Origin: Nitratireductor sp. GISD-1A_MAKvit
GTDB lineage: Bacteria; Pseudomonadota; Alphaproteobacteria; Rhizobiales; Rhizobiaceae
Length of the DNA: 64,000 bases
Assembly: GCF_040819555.1 (NCBI RefSeq)
Contig: NZ_CP161920.1
Coordinates: 1,425,001-1,489,000 of the forward strand
Direction: 5' to 3'
Below the pieces are notes generated by a model that was given only the letters and a program-made list of their open reading frames with translations, was not told the origin of the DNA and did not search any database. Positions 42,115 through 51,231 of the stretch are shown here, piece by piece; position 1 is the first letter of the stretch; each line of letters opens with the position of its first letter. A program made the translations under genes and the position numbers.

Positions 42115-44124
42115 ATGTCAATAAATGCATCGGCTCTCCCGGCCGGGCGGCCCGTAAAGCTCGGGCTGGATCGGGATGGACTCATCAAGCGCCTCTTCAT
42201 GGCGGTCATCGCGCTTTATTTGATCGTCACGCTTGCGTTGCCGCTTTACGCAATGATGTCGAAATCCTTTTCGACTTTCAGTTTCGAGCTGGACCGCTAT
42301 GCGTTTCAGGTCAGTGACGGGCAGGGGAACTGGAGCGTGCCGGTTACGGCAGCCGAGCTCAATGAGAAGCTTGATGTGGTTTCTCAGCAGGAGCTCGCCT
42401 CCACCTCCGATGGTCGTCTTGCTGCCACGCAGTTCTTTCCGGATTTCAGTTTCCGTAGCCCGGTCAGATATCGCATCCGTGGCACGGTCGAGCACGCGCC
42501 CTATCTGGTGGGGCTTGAGTATCATAATTCGCGCGAGTGGCAGGAGTTCGATTCCAACACTTTCCGGCGGATCAATCTGCGTCCGGTGCGCTCCATCGGC
42601 GTGCAGAACTATGTCGCGTATTTCTCGACCCCTTCACTTGTCGGCTCGATCAGGAATTCGCTGTTCATTGCCAGTATCAGCACGGTTCTGACTGTTGGCC
42701 TGGCCTTTGGCTTCGCCTATGCGATGAACCGCAGCTGCATGCCTTTCAAGGGCGCTTTTCGGCTGATTGCGCTGATGCCCATTCTCGTACCCTCCCTTCT
42801 GCCGGGAATTGCGCTCATCTATCTTTTCGGCAATCAGGGCATGCTGAAATCGTTGATGATGGGGCATTCGATCTACGGACCGATTGGCATCATCGTCGGG
42901 TCGGTGTTCTTCACATTTCCGCATGCGCTCATCATCATCTCGACCGCCCTCAATATCTCCGATCAGCGCCAATACGAGGCTGCAGAGGCACTTCGCACCA
43001 GCAAATGGCGCACGTTCTGGACGGTCACTGTTCCGGGCGCGCGGTATGGTCTCATCTCGGCGGTGTTCGTAACCTTCACCCTGGTGATCACCGATTTCGG
43101 CCTGCCGAAAGTCATTGGCGGCCAGTACAATGTGCTTGCGGTTGATATCTACAAACAGGTGATCGGCCAGCAGAATTTCGAGATGGGAGCGGTCGTTTCC
43201 GTGATCCTCCTGGTGCCGGCGGTGTTCGCTTATGTGGTCGACAGGCTCGTACAGAAGAAGCAGGTGGCGCTGCTAACCGCACGCTCCGTGCCCTACAGCC
43301 CAAAACCCAAACGCGGTTTTGACATGGCCTGTCTTGCCTGGTGCGGTTTGATTGCCACCTTTATCGTGGGGATCATCGCCACCTGCCAGTTCGCTGCGCT
43401 TGTGAAATTCTGGCCGTATGACCTCAGTCTCGGCCTCGGCAATTACGCCTTCAACCGAATGGATGGTGGCGGCTGGTCGGCCTACACCAACTCGATCCAG
43501 CTCGGTCTTCTGACCGCAATCGTAGGCACGGTGGTGATCTTCATCGGCGCCTATATGGTGGAGAAAGTGCAAGGATTTGCCGCCGGTCGCGCGCTGTTCC
43601 AGTTCCTGGCCATGCTGCCCATGGCCGTTCCGGGCATGGTTCTTGGCCTCGCATACATCTTTTTCTTCAACAATCCGTCCAACCCGCTCCATTTCATCTA
43701 TGGAACGATGATCATTCTGGTGATCTCCACCGTGACGCATTTCTACACGGTCGGGCACCTCACGGCGGTTACGGCGCTGAAGCAGATCGACGGCGAGTTC
43801 GAGCCAGTGGCCACCTCCCTGCGTCAGCCATTCTACCGGCTGTTTTCGCGGGTTACAGTACCGGTCTGTCTGCCGGCTATTCTCGACATCTCGATCTATT
43901 TGTTCGTCAACGCGATGACGACGGTCTCGGCGGTGGTGTTCCTGTATTCAACCGAAACGAACCTGGCTTCCGTCGCGGTGCTGAACATGGATGATGCCGG
44001 GGATATCGCACCTGCGGCGGCAATGGGCATGATGATCTTCTACACAAATGCCGGCGCGCGCCTTCTCCATGCATTGGCCTCGCGCTCCCTTCTGTCGCGA
44101 ACGCAGGTCTGGCGCAAGGCTTAG
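42115..44124 (+). CDS. aepW: 2-aminoethylphosphonate ABC transporter fused permease
   Basis: This 669-residue protein contains two permease domains in one chain, as in FbpB-type systems. The first EAA loop is EAAEALRTSKWRTFWTVTVPG; the second is more divergent around EFEPVATSLRQPFYRLFSRV. About 100-120 residues between helix 1 and the first domain are polar and probably periplasmic, as usual in the AEP permease family. The ATG follows the aepV stop with no gap. The double-domain form means no separate partner permease is needed. Confidence 0.93.
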   Translation: MSINASALPAGRPVKLGLDRDGLIKRLFMAVIALYLIVTLALPLYAMMSKSFSTFSFELDRYAFQVSDGQGNWSVPVTAAELNEKLDVVSQQELASTSDGRLAATQFFPDFSFRSPVRYRIRGTVEHAPYLVGLEYHNSREWQEFDSNTFRRINLRPVRSIGVQNYVAYFSTPSLVGSIRNSLFIASISTVLTVGLAFGFAYAMNRSCMPFKGAFRLIALMPILVPSLLPGIALIYLFGNQGMLKSLMMGHSIYGPIGIIVGSVFFTFPHALIIISTALNISDQRQYEAAEALRTSKWRTFWTVTVPGARYGLISAVFVTFTLVITDFGLPKVIGGQYNVLAVDIYKQVIGQQNFEMGAVVSVILLVPAVFAYVVDRLVQKKQVALLTARSVPYSPKPKRGFDMACLAWCGLIATFIVGIIATCQFAALVKFWPYDLSLGLGNYAFNRMDGGGWSAYTNSIQLGLLTAIVGTVVIFIGAYMVEKVQGFAAGRALFQFLAMLPMAVPGMVLGLAYIFFFNNPSNPLHFIYGTMIILVISTVTHFYTVGHLTAVTALKQIDGEFEPVATSLRQPFYRLFSRVTVPVCLPAILDISIYLFVNAMTTVSAVVFLYSTETNLASVAVLNMDDAGDIAPAAAMGMMIFYTNAGARLLHALASRSLLSRTQVWRKA

Positions 44125-44132
44125 CAATTTAT

Positions 44133-44159
44133 GGGGATGCGGGATCGTTCCCGCACCCC
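44133..44159 (+). terminator. Hairpin after aepW
   Basis: GGGGATGCGGGA pairs with TCCCGCACCCC around a short loop, 9 nt after the aepW stop. It probably ends the phosphonate-transport operon, although no clear U-tract follows. Confidence 0.55.
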
Positions 44160-44700
44160 CGGCCGTCCCGCTTCAGACCAGGAAGGCACGATGCTCGGGT
44201 TTGTCGAAGAACGCGATACCCTTCCGCCATGTCATAGTGAATTTGCACCATGAGCCGGGTTTCTGCCTCCGCTAGACCGGTTATCGAGGTGGATTACTGT
44301 TGGCAGGTGTTGGGGCGAAGAGGAAAGTGGTTGTACGACCGGTCAACTCGTCAAAAGAACGGGAAAACTCACGATGGAGGTTTCGATGGAAATCGGCCGA
44401 AGTCGTGGTCCGGCTGTAGTTTCTGTCGGACTTGCCACGCTGCGTCTCCCGTGGGTTTCGTATTGCCTGTTCTGTACAGGTCGCCATTTGATCCGGTTGG
44501 GGGAGGTCATTTCCAAACGTCCCGCGAGACGCGACTGGACGATCCTCAACGGTGTGCGGACAGCGCATTTGTCGGGAGTGGATATCCTGAATGGTCGTTC
44601 CTCCACCATTTCCCGCACTGTTTACATGGGAGCAATCCATGTCTCATGATGTTCTGGCACCACAAGAGACAGTTGATCAATCGTTCCGGGGGAGAGGGAT
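44160..44700. other. Intergenic stretch, no convincing gene
   Basis: No reading frame here looks like a conserved protein. One short frame (ATG 44386 to 44649, 87 residues) has GGAGG ahead of it but shows no recognisable domain. An imperfect lux-box-like repeat (CCTGT-N5-ACAGG, 44466-44480) lies about 220 nt before the LuxR-type gene at 44701. The last bases hold a purine-rich ribosome site for that gene. Confidence 0.5.
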
Positions 44701-45837
44701 TTGGAAGATCGGCTCAAGACCCTGACCCTGCTGGCCTACGGAGCGGCGCTGGACGACAGGAAATGGGGCTTGTTTCTAAAGGCCTGTTCTGACCTGGCTG
44801 GCGGTGGTGTCCGCACCTGCCTGTTTGGATACGATATGCATGCCCGGATCGAGCTGGGCGCGCGCCAGTTCGGATATGATCCTGCATTCGAGCAATCCTA
44901 CGTCGATTATTATTCCGAGAAAGACTTCTTCGCCGCCCGGCTGATGGAACACACGGCCGGACAGCTCGTGGCATATGAGGATATATGGAGCGAGATGAGC
45001 CTTCGTGGCAGCGAATTCTATAATGAATGGGTGCGACCACAGGAAGATATCACCGGCGGGTGCTCGGTCTTGCTGTTCAAGCAGGAAAAGAGGCTGTTCG
45101 CGTTCAGTGGCAGTATTCGTTCACGGGACTCAGACCGGCTCGAAACGCCCTGGCAGCGGATCGTTACGCAACTGACGCCTCATCTGCAGCAGGCGTTTGA
45201 GATGGCCCGGGTTCTGGCAAGCGCAGAACTGGAAAAACGGGCATTGGTCAATGTCCAGAATCCCGCAGCAGCCGGCTGCATTGTTCTGACGCGAAATCGG
45301 CGGATTGTCTTTGCCAATGCAAATGCCGAAGCGATGCTCTCGTCGGGAACGGTCATCCGCAGCGATTTTCGTCAGCGGCTGCTGTTTCAGGATGCGGGGT
45401 GTGAGGGCAGGTTTGCCCATGCCCTTGCTGGCGGTGCGCTCGAAAAGCCGCAAACCATCCGCATTCTGGATCGTGCCGGTGGGCCGGCCACTGTTTGTCG
45501 CATTGCTCCCATAGGGTCAGATGATATTGGCCACAGACCATCAGGCATACTGTTCGGTCGGGAAGAGCCGCGCTATCTCTTGACCATCGCGCGTGACCAG
45601 CAGGTGGTCGATATTGCAGCGCGAGTGCGCGACAGTTTTGGTCTGACGCCGCATGAAACACAGGTGGTTCTCCAGCTTTCCTCGGGACTCTCGGCACGGG
45701 AGATCGCAGACATTCGCGGCACGAGCGTTTACACGGTGAGAAATCAGATCCACAGTGCGATGAGCAAGATGAACGCCCACCGACAGTCCGAGGTCGTTCG
45801 CGTCGTCGAAGCAATGCGCAATCCGCTGTTACCTTGA
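44701..45837 (+). CDS. LuxR-type transcriptional regulator without autoinducer domain
   Basis: The 378-residue protein starts with TTG at 44701 after GGGGGAGAGGGA. The C-terminus is a LuxR-type helix-turn-helix (FGLTPHETQVVLQLSSGLSA, then GTSVYTVRNQIHSAMSKMNA). The N-terminal ~190 residues (WGLFLKACSDLAGGGVRTCL, YVDYYSEKDFFAARLMEHTA) form a domain found in many alphaproteobacterial LuxR proteins of unknown ligand, followed by a PAS-like segment (GCIVLTRNRRIVFANANAEA). It lacks the acyl-homoserine-lactone domain. Its HTH end resembles that of the protein at 20332-22149 (SKMNxHxQSE). It may control the hydrolase and importer genes that follow. Confidence 0.85.
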   Translation: MEDRLKTLTLLAYGAALDDRKWGLFLKACSDLAGGGVRTCLFGYDMHARIELGARQFGYDPAFEQSYVDYYSEKDFFAARLMEHTAGQLVAYEDIWSEMSLRGSEFYNEWVRPQEDITGGCSVLLFKQEKRLFAFSGSIRSRDSDRLETPWQRIVTQLTPHLQQAFEMARVLASAELEKRALVNVQNPAAAGCIVLTRNRRIVFANANAEAMLSSGTVIRSDFRQRLLFQDAGCEGRFAHALAGGALEKPQTIRILDRAGGPATVCRIAPIGSDDIGHRPSGILFGREEPRYLLTIARDQQVVDIAARVRDSFGLTPHETQVVLQLSSGLSAREIADIRGTSVYTVRNQIHSAMSKMNAHRQSEVVRVVEAMRNPLLP

Positions 45838-46401
45838 GCGCCATTGCCGGGCTGAGGGGCATCGATTCCCTCTATCCTGGCATTTTCATCCAAAGACCCG
45901 ACTGACAGCGCGCGTCCGTCCATGATCCGACGCACGTCGTCATGGCTTGTTCGGGATGGTCGCAGCAGAGCAAGGGTGCCCTCTGCCACGCTGGCGGATC
46001 GAAAGCGACGAGTCCGATTTTCCCGGCCAACCGCAGTCATCTCACACGAATATTGAACGCTGCACAGGGCCTGATTGACGAAAGGAGAATCCTTCGGATA
46101 TATGTGATCATAAATTTGCGCAAAAATATGAGAACATCGTGTCCGTTCCGTCCCAACCACTGGTTTCCCGTTCCTCCCTGCGGCCAATTGATCTTGCCGG
46201 CGCGCCCGTGCGGATGGTGTGCAATCGCACTGGCCTCGCTGCATCTTGCGGGGTGAGCAGCTTTTCCCACGCATCCAAACCCCGCGCTGACAGAATATTG
46301 GACATGGGCCGGTGCGCGGCACGCAGCCCCGATCTCCAGGATTGTCAGGTTGGGCGACTTCAAGCCACCAGGCTCGTCGGGCGACGGGCATGGAGGTGTT
46401 C
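45838..46401. other. Intergenic stretch, no convincing gene
   Basis: Reading frames are present on both strands, but none shows a recognisable domain. An AT-rich patch at about 46096-46135 stands out from the GC-rich surroundings and could hold a promoter. The ribosome site GGAGG for the hydrolase gene ends the stretch. Confidence 0.5.
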
Positions 46402-47199
46402 GTGAGACAGGATGCTGAAACGATGGCCGCGCACAAGGGAAGGGCGGATCATGAGGCTGACCCGCGCTTCGCCTATGCCTGGACCCTGGCGCCTTCCGGC
46501 AGGCCGGACCGGCCGCTACTGATCGCGGTTCACGGCAGCGATCGTGAATATCTGCCTACACGCGATGCCTTCGACCGCCTGGCCATGCTCCAAGATATGC
46601 ACGTGCTGGCGCCGCTTTTTCCCGCCGATGTAACGCGCGCCGGTTATGGCGACGGCTACAAATTTCTTCGTGAACCGGGCATCGACTATGTTGCGCTTCT
46701 GGAGTCCATGGTTGCGACCTTCAGGGCACGCTTTGGGCTGGGGGGGCATAAAACCTTCCTGTTCGGGTTTTCTGGCGGTGCACAGTTTGCGCAGCGTTAT
46801 GCGCTGGTTGCGGCGTCCAGGCTCTCCGGCGCGGTTTTCGCTGCGCCGGGTGGCGTGACGCTGCTCGACACCGAACTGCCGTGGTGGCCCGGTGTGGGCG
46901 ATATCGAAAAAGCGATTGGGCGACCGCTCGACAGGAATGGTTTGGCGAAGCTGCCGATCCACCTCATCATCGGTGAAAACGACAGCGATCAGGGGCTGGT
47001 GGAACGCGGCCCGGAACATCCAGACTACTCACCGTATTCCAACATCGCCGGTGCCAACCGTCATCAACGCATCGAAGCCTTGAAGGCAAGCCTTGAGATA
47101 TCGGGGCTGCAGCCGGGTTTCGAGCGTCTTCGTGGTGTTGGGCATGAGCTTGGCCCGTTGGCCGAGGCTGCATCCAGAACCATTCAAAATTGGCTTTGA
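46402..47199 (+). CDS. Alpha/beta-hydrolase (phospholipase/carboxylesterase-like)
   Basis: I chose the GTG at 46402 (265 residues) because GGAGG lies five bases before it. The hydrolase fold is complete: LLIAVHGSD (residues 39-47), the nucleophile Ser124 in FGFSGGAQF, an acid in LIIGENDSD and the late His in LRGVGHELGPL. There is no signal peptide. It lies 26 bp upstream of a substrate-binding-protein gene, so it may split an ester or amide of the imported compound. Specificity is unknown. Confidence 0.82.
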   Translation: MRQDAETMAAHKGRADHEADPRFAYAWTLAPSGRPDRPLLIAVHGSDREYLPTRDAFDRLAMLQDMHVLAPLFPADVTRAGYGDGYKFLREPGIDYVALLESMVATFRARFGLGGHKTFLFGFSGGAQFAQRYALVAASRLSGAVFAAPGGVTLLDTELPWWPGVGDIEKAIGRPLDRNGLAKLPIHLIIGENDSDQGLVERGPEHPDYSPYSNIAGANRHQRIEALKASLEISGLQPGFERLRGVGHELGPLAEAASRTIQNWL

Positions 47200-47225
47200 A
47201 CACATACCAAAAAGGGGAAACTTCC

Positions 47226-48320
47226 ATGCTTCGCAAACTGCTTTTGTCCGCCGCTGTTTTGACACTTCCAGCAGGCGTGCCGGCTGCGCACGCTTTGCCT
47301 GACCACTATCCGGCGGACTACTCCGACCTGATCGAACAGGCGAAGGAAGAAGGCTCGCTGCTCATCTATTCCAATATGGGGCCGGAAAACTGGGAACCTC
47401 TGATCGAGGCTTTCAATCAGCACTATCCCGACATCAAGGTAGAGACACTCGACCTCGGGCCGGGTGAGGTTTTCACGCGCTACCGCGCCGAGACGGGCAC
47501 CGGGGTGGCGACAGCCGACATTCTAGCGGCGGGCACGATCGGCGACTGGATTCAAGCTGCCAATGATGGTCTCGTCGTTGATTACAAGTCGCCCGAAGCG
47601 CGGTTCCTGCCGGAGTGGAGTCTGCCGATGCCGGGTGTCTACACCTTCTCTGCAGACCCCATGATCCTGATGTACAACAAGGTGCTGGTTCCGGAAGAAT
47701 TGCGCACGGCTTCGATGGAAGAATTCTTCGCCAACATCACAGCACATCCGGATGTCTTTAAGGGCAAGATCGGTACCTATGACGGTCAGTTTGCATTCGG
47801 CGAGTCCATCAATTTTGCATTCGTCCGGCACCATGGCGACAAGGCCTGGGAGTGGTTTGATGCAATCGGTCCCTCGACGCGCCCCGGTGGTGGCACGGGC
47901 GGAATGATCGAGAAGACGGTAAGCGGTGAAAACACTGCATCCTACTTCGCGTCCGGGCCGGTTCTGTTTCCACGGCTGGAACAGGGCATCGGGCAGATCA
48001 TCGACTGGAAGTTCCCCTCTGACGGGACACCGGTTTTCCTGCGTGGTGTCGGAGTAACCGAAAAAGCTCCACACCCGGCAGCGGCGCGGCTCATGCTCGA
48101 CTTCATCCTCTCGGAAGAAGGGCAATATGCGGTGGCGGAAGGCAAGCTCACGGCCTATCGCCCCGGCGTTAAGCCTGAGGGTGAAACGTCCTATTCGCTT
48201 GATGAGGTGATCGAGGAGATCGGCGGTGAGGACAAGATGATCCTTATCGACTACGACCCCGATATGCTGACAGAGCATGAATCCTTCATCGCGCGCTGGG
48301 CCAAGGCCTTCGGCATGTAG
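47226..48320 (+). CDS. ABC substrate-binding protein, ferric/polyamine-type class
   Basis: The 364-residue protein has a signal peptide (residues 1 to about 24, ending AAHA). The mature fold belongs to the extracellular solute-binding family of iron(III), polyamine and AEP importers (EEGSLLIYSNMGPENWEPLI, DILAAGTIGDWIQAAN, RHHGDKAWEWFDAIG). AAAGGGGAAA lies before the ATG at 47226. The tyrosines typical of ferric binding are not obvious, so an organic ligand is more likely. It is followed by a hairpin, a fused permease and an ATPase. Confidence 0.88.
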   Translation: MLRKLLLSAAVLTLPAGVPAAHALPDHYPADYSDLIEQAKEEGSLLIYSNMGPENWEPLIEAFNQHYPDIKVETLDLGPGEVFTRYRAETGTGVATADILAAGTIGDWIQAANDGLVVDYKSPEARFLPEWSLPMPGVYTFSADPMILMYNKVLVPEELRTASMEEFFANITAHPDVFKGKIGTYDGQFAFGESINFAFVRHHGDKAWEWFDAIGPSTRPGGGTGGMIEKTVSGENTASYFASGPVLFPRLEQGIGQIIDWKFPSDGTPVFLRGVGVTEKAPHPAAARLMLDFILSEEGQYAVAEGKLTAYRPGVKPEGETSYSLDEVIEEIGGEDKMILIDYDPDMLTEHESFIARWAKAFGM

Positions 48321-48329
48321 TCAGTCAAA

Positions 48330-48360
48330 GCGGCGGTCGGCTTCGCATGTCGGCCGCCGC
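48330..48360 (+). terminator. GC-rich hairpin after substrate-binding-protein gene
   Basis: GCGGCGGTCG and CGGCCGCCGC form a 10-bp stem (one G-T pair) with an 11-nt loop, 9 nt after the stop and before the permease gene. It probably attenuates or protects the upstream message. Confidence 0.55.
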
Positions 48361-48383
48361 ATGGCGAAAGAGAAATCCAGATC

Positions 48384-50126
48384 ATGAACACGCAAACCGC
48401 CGAAACCACGCTTGCGCCACCGCACGCCGGCCCGGCATTGCTGCCCCTCAGCCGGTCGCGCATGGCGCAATGGCTCATCTTCATCATCACGGCGGTGCTT
48501 GTGCTTGCACCCGCTCTGCCGATCCTGCTGCAGGTGTTTGTCGGCGGTCCTCTCTATGAGCGGGAGTGGGATTTCACATTCGCCAATATCGGACGGCTTC
48601 TCGGCAATGAGGCGATAGGCGAAATTGCCCTGACAACGCTCGTCTTTGCAGGCCTGACGACCGTCATCGCGCAGGTGCTTGGTGTGGCAGCGGCGCTTCT
48701 GTTCGGGCGCACCGACATGCCCGGCCGTCGGGTGATGGGCGACATGATGATGTGGCCGCTCTATCTCTCGCACCTGATCATGGTCGTGGGCTGGCTCATC
48801 GTTTATGGGCCTTCCGGCTTCCTCACACAGGCCGTCGCGCGGATATTTGGCGAGGCGCCCTGGAACCTCTACTCTATACCGGGCATGGCTCTCGTTGCCG
48901 GTGTTTCTCAGGCGCCCCTGGCCTATCTTTACTGCCTCTACGGCGTGGTACGTTCAATCGACCCGACGTTGGAAAGCGCGGCGCGCACCTGTGGCGCAGG
49001 ACCGCTGACCGTGATGCGGCGCGTGACCTTGCCGTTGATGCTGCCGGCCATTGTCACGTCAAGCGCGCTCAATATCGTGATCGCCGTGGAAATGCTCTCG
49101 ATCCCGCTTTTTCTGGGCAGGCCTGCGCGGATCGATACCCTGTCATCCTATCTTTATCTGGAGGGGATCGGCGCGTCCAATCCGCAGCATGGCATGGTGG
49201 CCGCTTCGGCCATGGTCCTTGTAGTGCTTGTCGGGGCGACCCTGGCATTGCAGCGATTGCTTCTGTCGAAGGGGCATCGCTATGAAACCGTAAAGGGCAA
49301 GGGCACACGGCCTGCTCCACTGCAGCTTGGCGCACTCAAATGGCCATTGTTCACGCTCGCCGTGCTTTACATGGTTTTCGTTGTCCTCGTGCCGATCCTG
49401 GGGCTGGTCCTGCGGGCGTTCACCAGTTATCTGACACCGCTCATCCCGATCTGGCAGGTACTGACGCTGCAGAACTTCAAGGACGTCTTCCAGACGGATG
49501 CCTATATGCGCGCACTCTGGAACACGGTGGTCATCGCGCTTGCCGCGGCCGGTCTCGGAACGCTTCTGACGGCACTGATCGCCCTCGTCATCCAACGTTC
49601 CAGCTTCCCGTTCCGACGCACACTGGAAGCACTGGCCTATTCGCCCCGCATGGTCCCCGGGCTGATCACGGGCCTGGGCGTCTTTTATGCCGCGATTGTC
49701 TTTGCACCCTTTGGTTGGCTGCGTGACAGCATCTGGATCCTTGTCGTGGCGTATATCATGGCAACCATTCCGCTTGGTCTCGGCGCGGTCCAGCCGTCGG
49801 TCGTGCAGATCGGTGCTGATCTGGACAAGGCCGCCCGCACGATCGGTGCCGACTGGATAACCAGCATGCGACGTATCCTTCTACCGCTGATGAAGCCGGC
49901 GCTTCTGGGGTGTTTTGTCCTGCTCTTCGTCGTGCATCTGAAATCCTATGTAGTGGCCATTTTCCTCATGGCACCGGGCCTGGAGATCATGGGTGTGACA
50001 ATGCTCGGTCTCTGGGAAAATGGAGCCGCGGGCGTGACTGCCGCCTTCGCCACCCTGCAGATCGTGATGATCGCGATATTGCTGATCGCCGCCCGTCTCG
50101 TTTTTGGAGTCAAGCTCTATGAATAA
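48384..50126 (+). CDS. ABC transporter fused permease (FbpB-like)
   Basis: The 580-residue protein contains two permease domains with about 12 membrane helices. EAA loops are visible in both halves: ESAARTCGAGPLTVMRRVTLP near residue 196 and DKAARTIGADWITSMRRILLP near residue 482. It overlaps the ATPase gene by 8 bp. The architecture matches iron(III)/thiamine/AEP-type importers that use one fused permease. Confidence 0.92.
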   Translation: MNTQTAETTLAPPHAGPALLPLSRSRMAQWLIFIITAVLVLAPALPILLQVFVGGPLYEREWDFTFANIGRLLGNEAIGEIALTTLVFAGLTTVIAQVLGVAAALLFGRTDMPGRRVMGDMMMWPLYLSHLIMVVGWLIVYGPSGFLTQAVARIFGEAPWNLYSIPGMALVAGVSQAPLAYLYCLYGVVRSIDPTLESAARTCGAGPLTVMRRVTLPLMLPAIVTSSALNIVIAVEMLSIPLFLGRPARIDTLSSYLYLEGIGASNPQHGMVAASAMVLVVLVGATLALQRLLLSKGHRYETVKGKGTRPAPLQLGALKWPLFTLAVLYMVFVVLVPILGLVLRAFTSYLTPLIPIWQVLTLQNFKDVFQTDAYMRALWNTVVIALAAAGLGTLLTALIALVIQRSSFPFRRTLEALAYSPRMVPGLITGLGVFYAAIVFAPFGWLRDSIWILVVAYIMATIPLGLGAVQPSVVQIGADLDKAARTIGADWITSMRRILLPLMKPALLGCFVLLFVVHLKSYVVAIFLMAPGLEIMGVTMLGLWENGAAGVTAAFATLQIVMIAILLIAARLVFGVKLYE

Positions 50127-51198
50127 GCTCATTCTGCAAAATCTCACCAAGAGCTACGGCGACGTTCACGCCGTCAACGACATTTCGCTGTCGGTAGAGC
50201 AGGGTGAGTTTCTCACGCTTCTGGGACCGAGCGGCTGCGGAAAGTCGACCACGCTTTCGGCGATCGCCGGTCTCGACCGCCCCACCTCGGGGGCCATCCG
50301 GTTTGGCGACCATGTGCTGTTCGATGAAGCCACCGGCCAGTTTGCCCCGCCTGAAAAGCGTGGCTTCGGCGTCGTGTTCCAGTCCTATGCGCTCTGGCCG
50401 CACCTGACGGTTGAGCGCAATGTCTCAATGCCTCTGGAATTGCGCAAGGTGAGCCGCGCCGAGCGAAGGCGGCGGGTAGATGAAGCACTAGAACTGGTGG
50501 GGCTCTCAGGCTTCGGCAAGCGCTATCCCGGTGAGTTGTCGGGCGGTCAGCAACAGCGTGTTGCGCTGGCGCGGGCCGTGGTGTTCCGCCCGCCGCTGCT
50601 TCTGCTCGACGAGCCGCTCTCCAACCTTGATGCACAGCTTCGCCAGAGTGCCAGGGTCTGGCTCAAGGAAATTCAGCGCGAGCTTGGCCTGACCGCGATC
50701 TACGTGACCCACGATCAGGAGGAAGCGCTGGCCATGAGCGACCGCATTGCCGTCATGCGGTCGGGGAGAATCGTGCAGTTGGGAACGCCGCAGGAAATCT
50801 ACGAACGTCCGCAGCATCCTTTCGCGGCAACCTTCATCGGTAGCGCCAATCTCATCGAAGGCATTGTCGAGCAAAGTGCGCGCAGGGGCGAAACGATCGT
50901 CACCCGCGTGCGGCTGGCCGATGGCCAGTATCTCGATGGTCAAAGTATCGTTCCAATGACTGCGGGAGCAAAGGCCAGGCTGGCGGTGCGCGGAGAGCGA
51001 ATGCGCGTTGCGGAGAAAAATGGTGCGAACACGCTGGATGCGGGTTTCACCACCGCGAGCTACCTGGGCAACCATTATGAGCAGAAGCTTACTCTGGCGG
51101 GCCAGGAAATCCGGATGCTGGTGGACGCGCCACAACCTGAAAGGGCGGGGAAAATTCACATTGCGGAGAGCGATGCCCTTGTCTTTTCGGCAGAGTAG
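50119..51198 (+). CDS. ABC transporter ATP-binding protein
   Basis: Starting at the ATG at 50119 (GGAG upstream), the protein has 359 residues. Walker A is GPSGCGKSTT, the signature LSGGQQQRVALARAV, Walker B LLLLDEPLSNLD and the switch IYVTHDQEEAL. The last ~110 residues are a TOBE-type domain (FIGSANLIEGIVEQ onward). It is of the PotA/FbpC class and completes the importer. Confidence 0.93.
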   Translation: MNKLILQNLTKSYGDVHAVNDISLSVEQGEFLTLLGPSGCGKSTTLSAIAGLDRPTSGAIRFGDHVLFDEATGQFAPPEKRGFGVVFQSYALWPHLTVERNVSMPLELRKVSRAERRRRVDEALELVGLSGFGKRYPGELSGGQQQRVALARAVVFRPPLLLLDEPLSNLDAQLRQSARVWLKEIQRELGLTAIYVTHDQEEALAMSDRIAVMRSGRIVQLGTPQEIYERPQHPFAATFIGSANLIEGIVEQSARRGETIVTRVRLADGQYLDGQSIVPMTAGAKARLAVRGERMRVAEKNGANTLDAGFTTASYLGNHYEQKLTLAGQEIRMLVDAPQPERAGKIHIAESDALVFSAE

Positions 51199-51231
51199 TG
51201 GGAACCCTCGAGAGGTTTGGGGAATGCAGCG

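Noticed and set aside
44250..44792. Plus-strand frame of 180 codons in the gap before the LuxR-type gene
   Set aside because: No ribosome site or domain, and it overlaps the LuxR-type start, which has a strong purine tract.
45744..46436. Minus-strand frame of 230 codons in the 45.8-46.4 kb gap
   Set aside because: It overlaps the LuxR-type gene end, and its composition (many Arg, Cys and Gly in no pattern) is that of a random frame.
47226..51198. Calling the importer an iron(III) transporter
   Set aside because: The class fits, but ferric-ligand tyrosines are not evident in the binding protein and the neighbouring hydrolase suggests an organic substrate.
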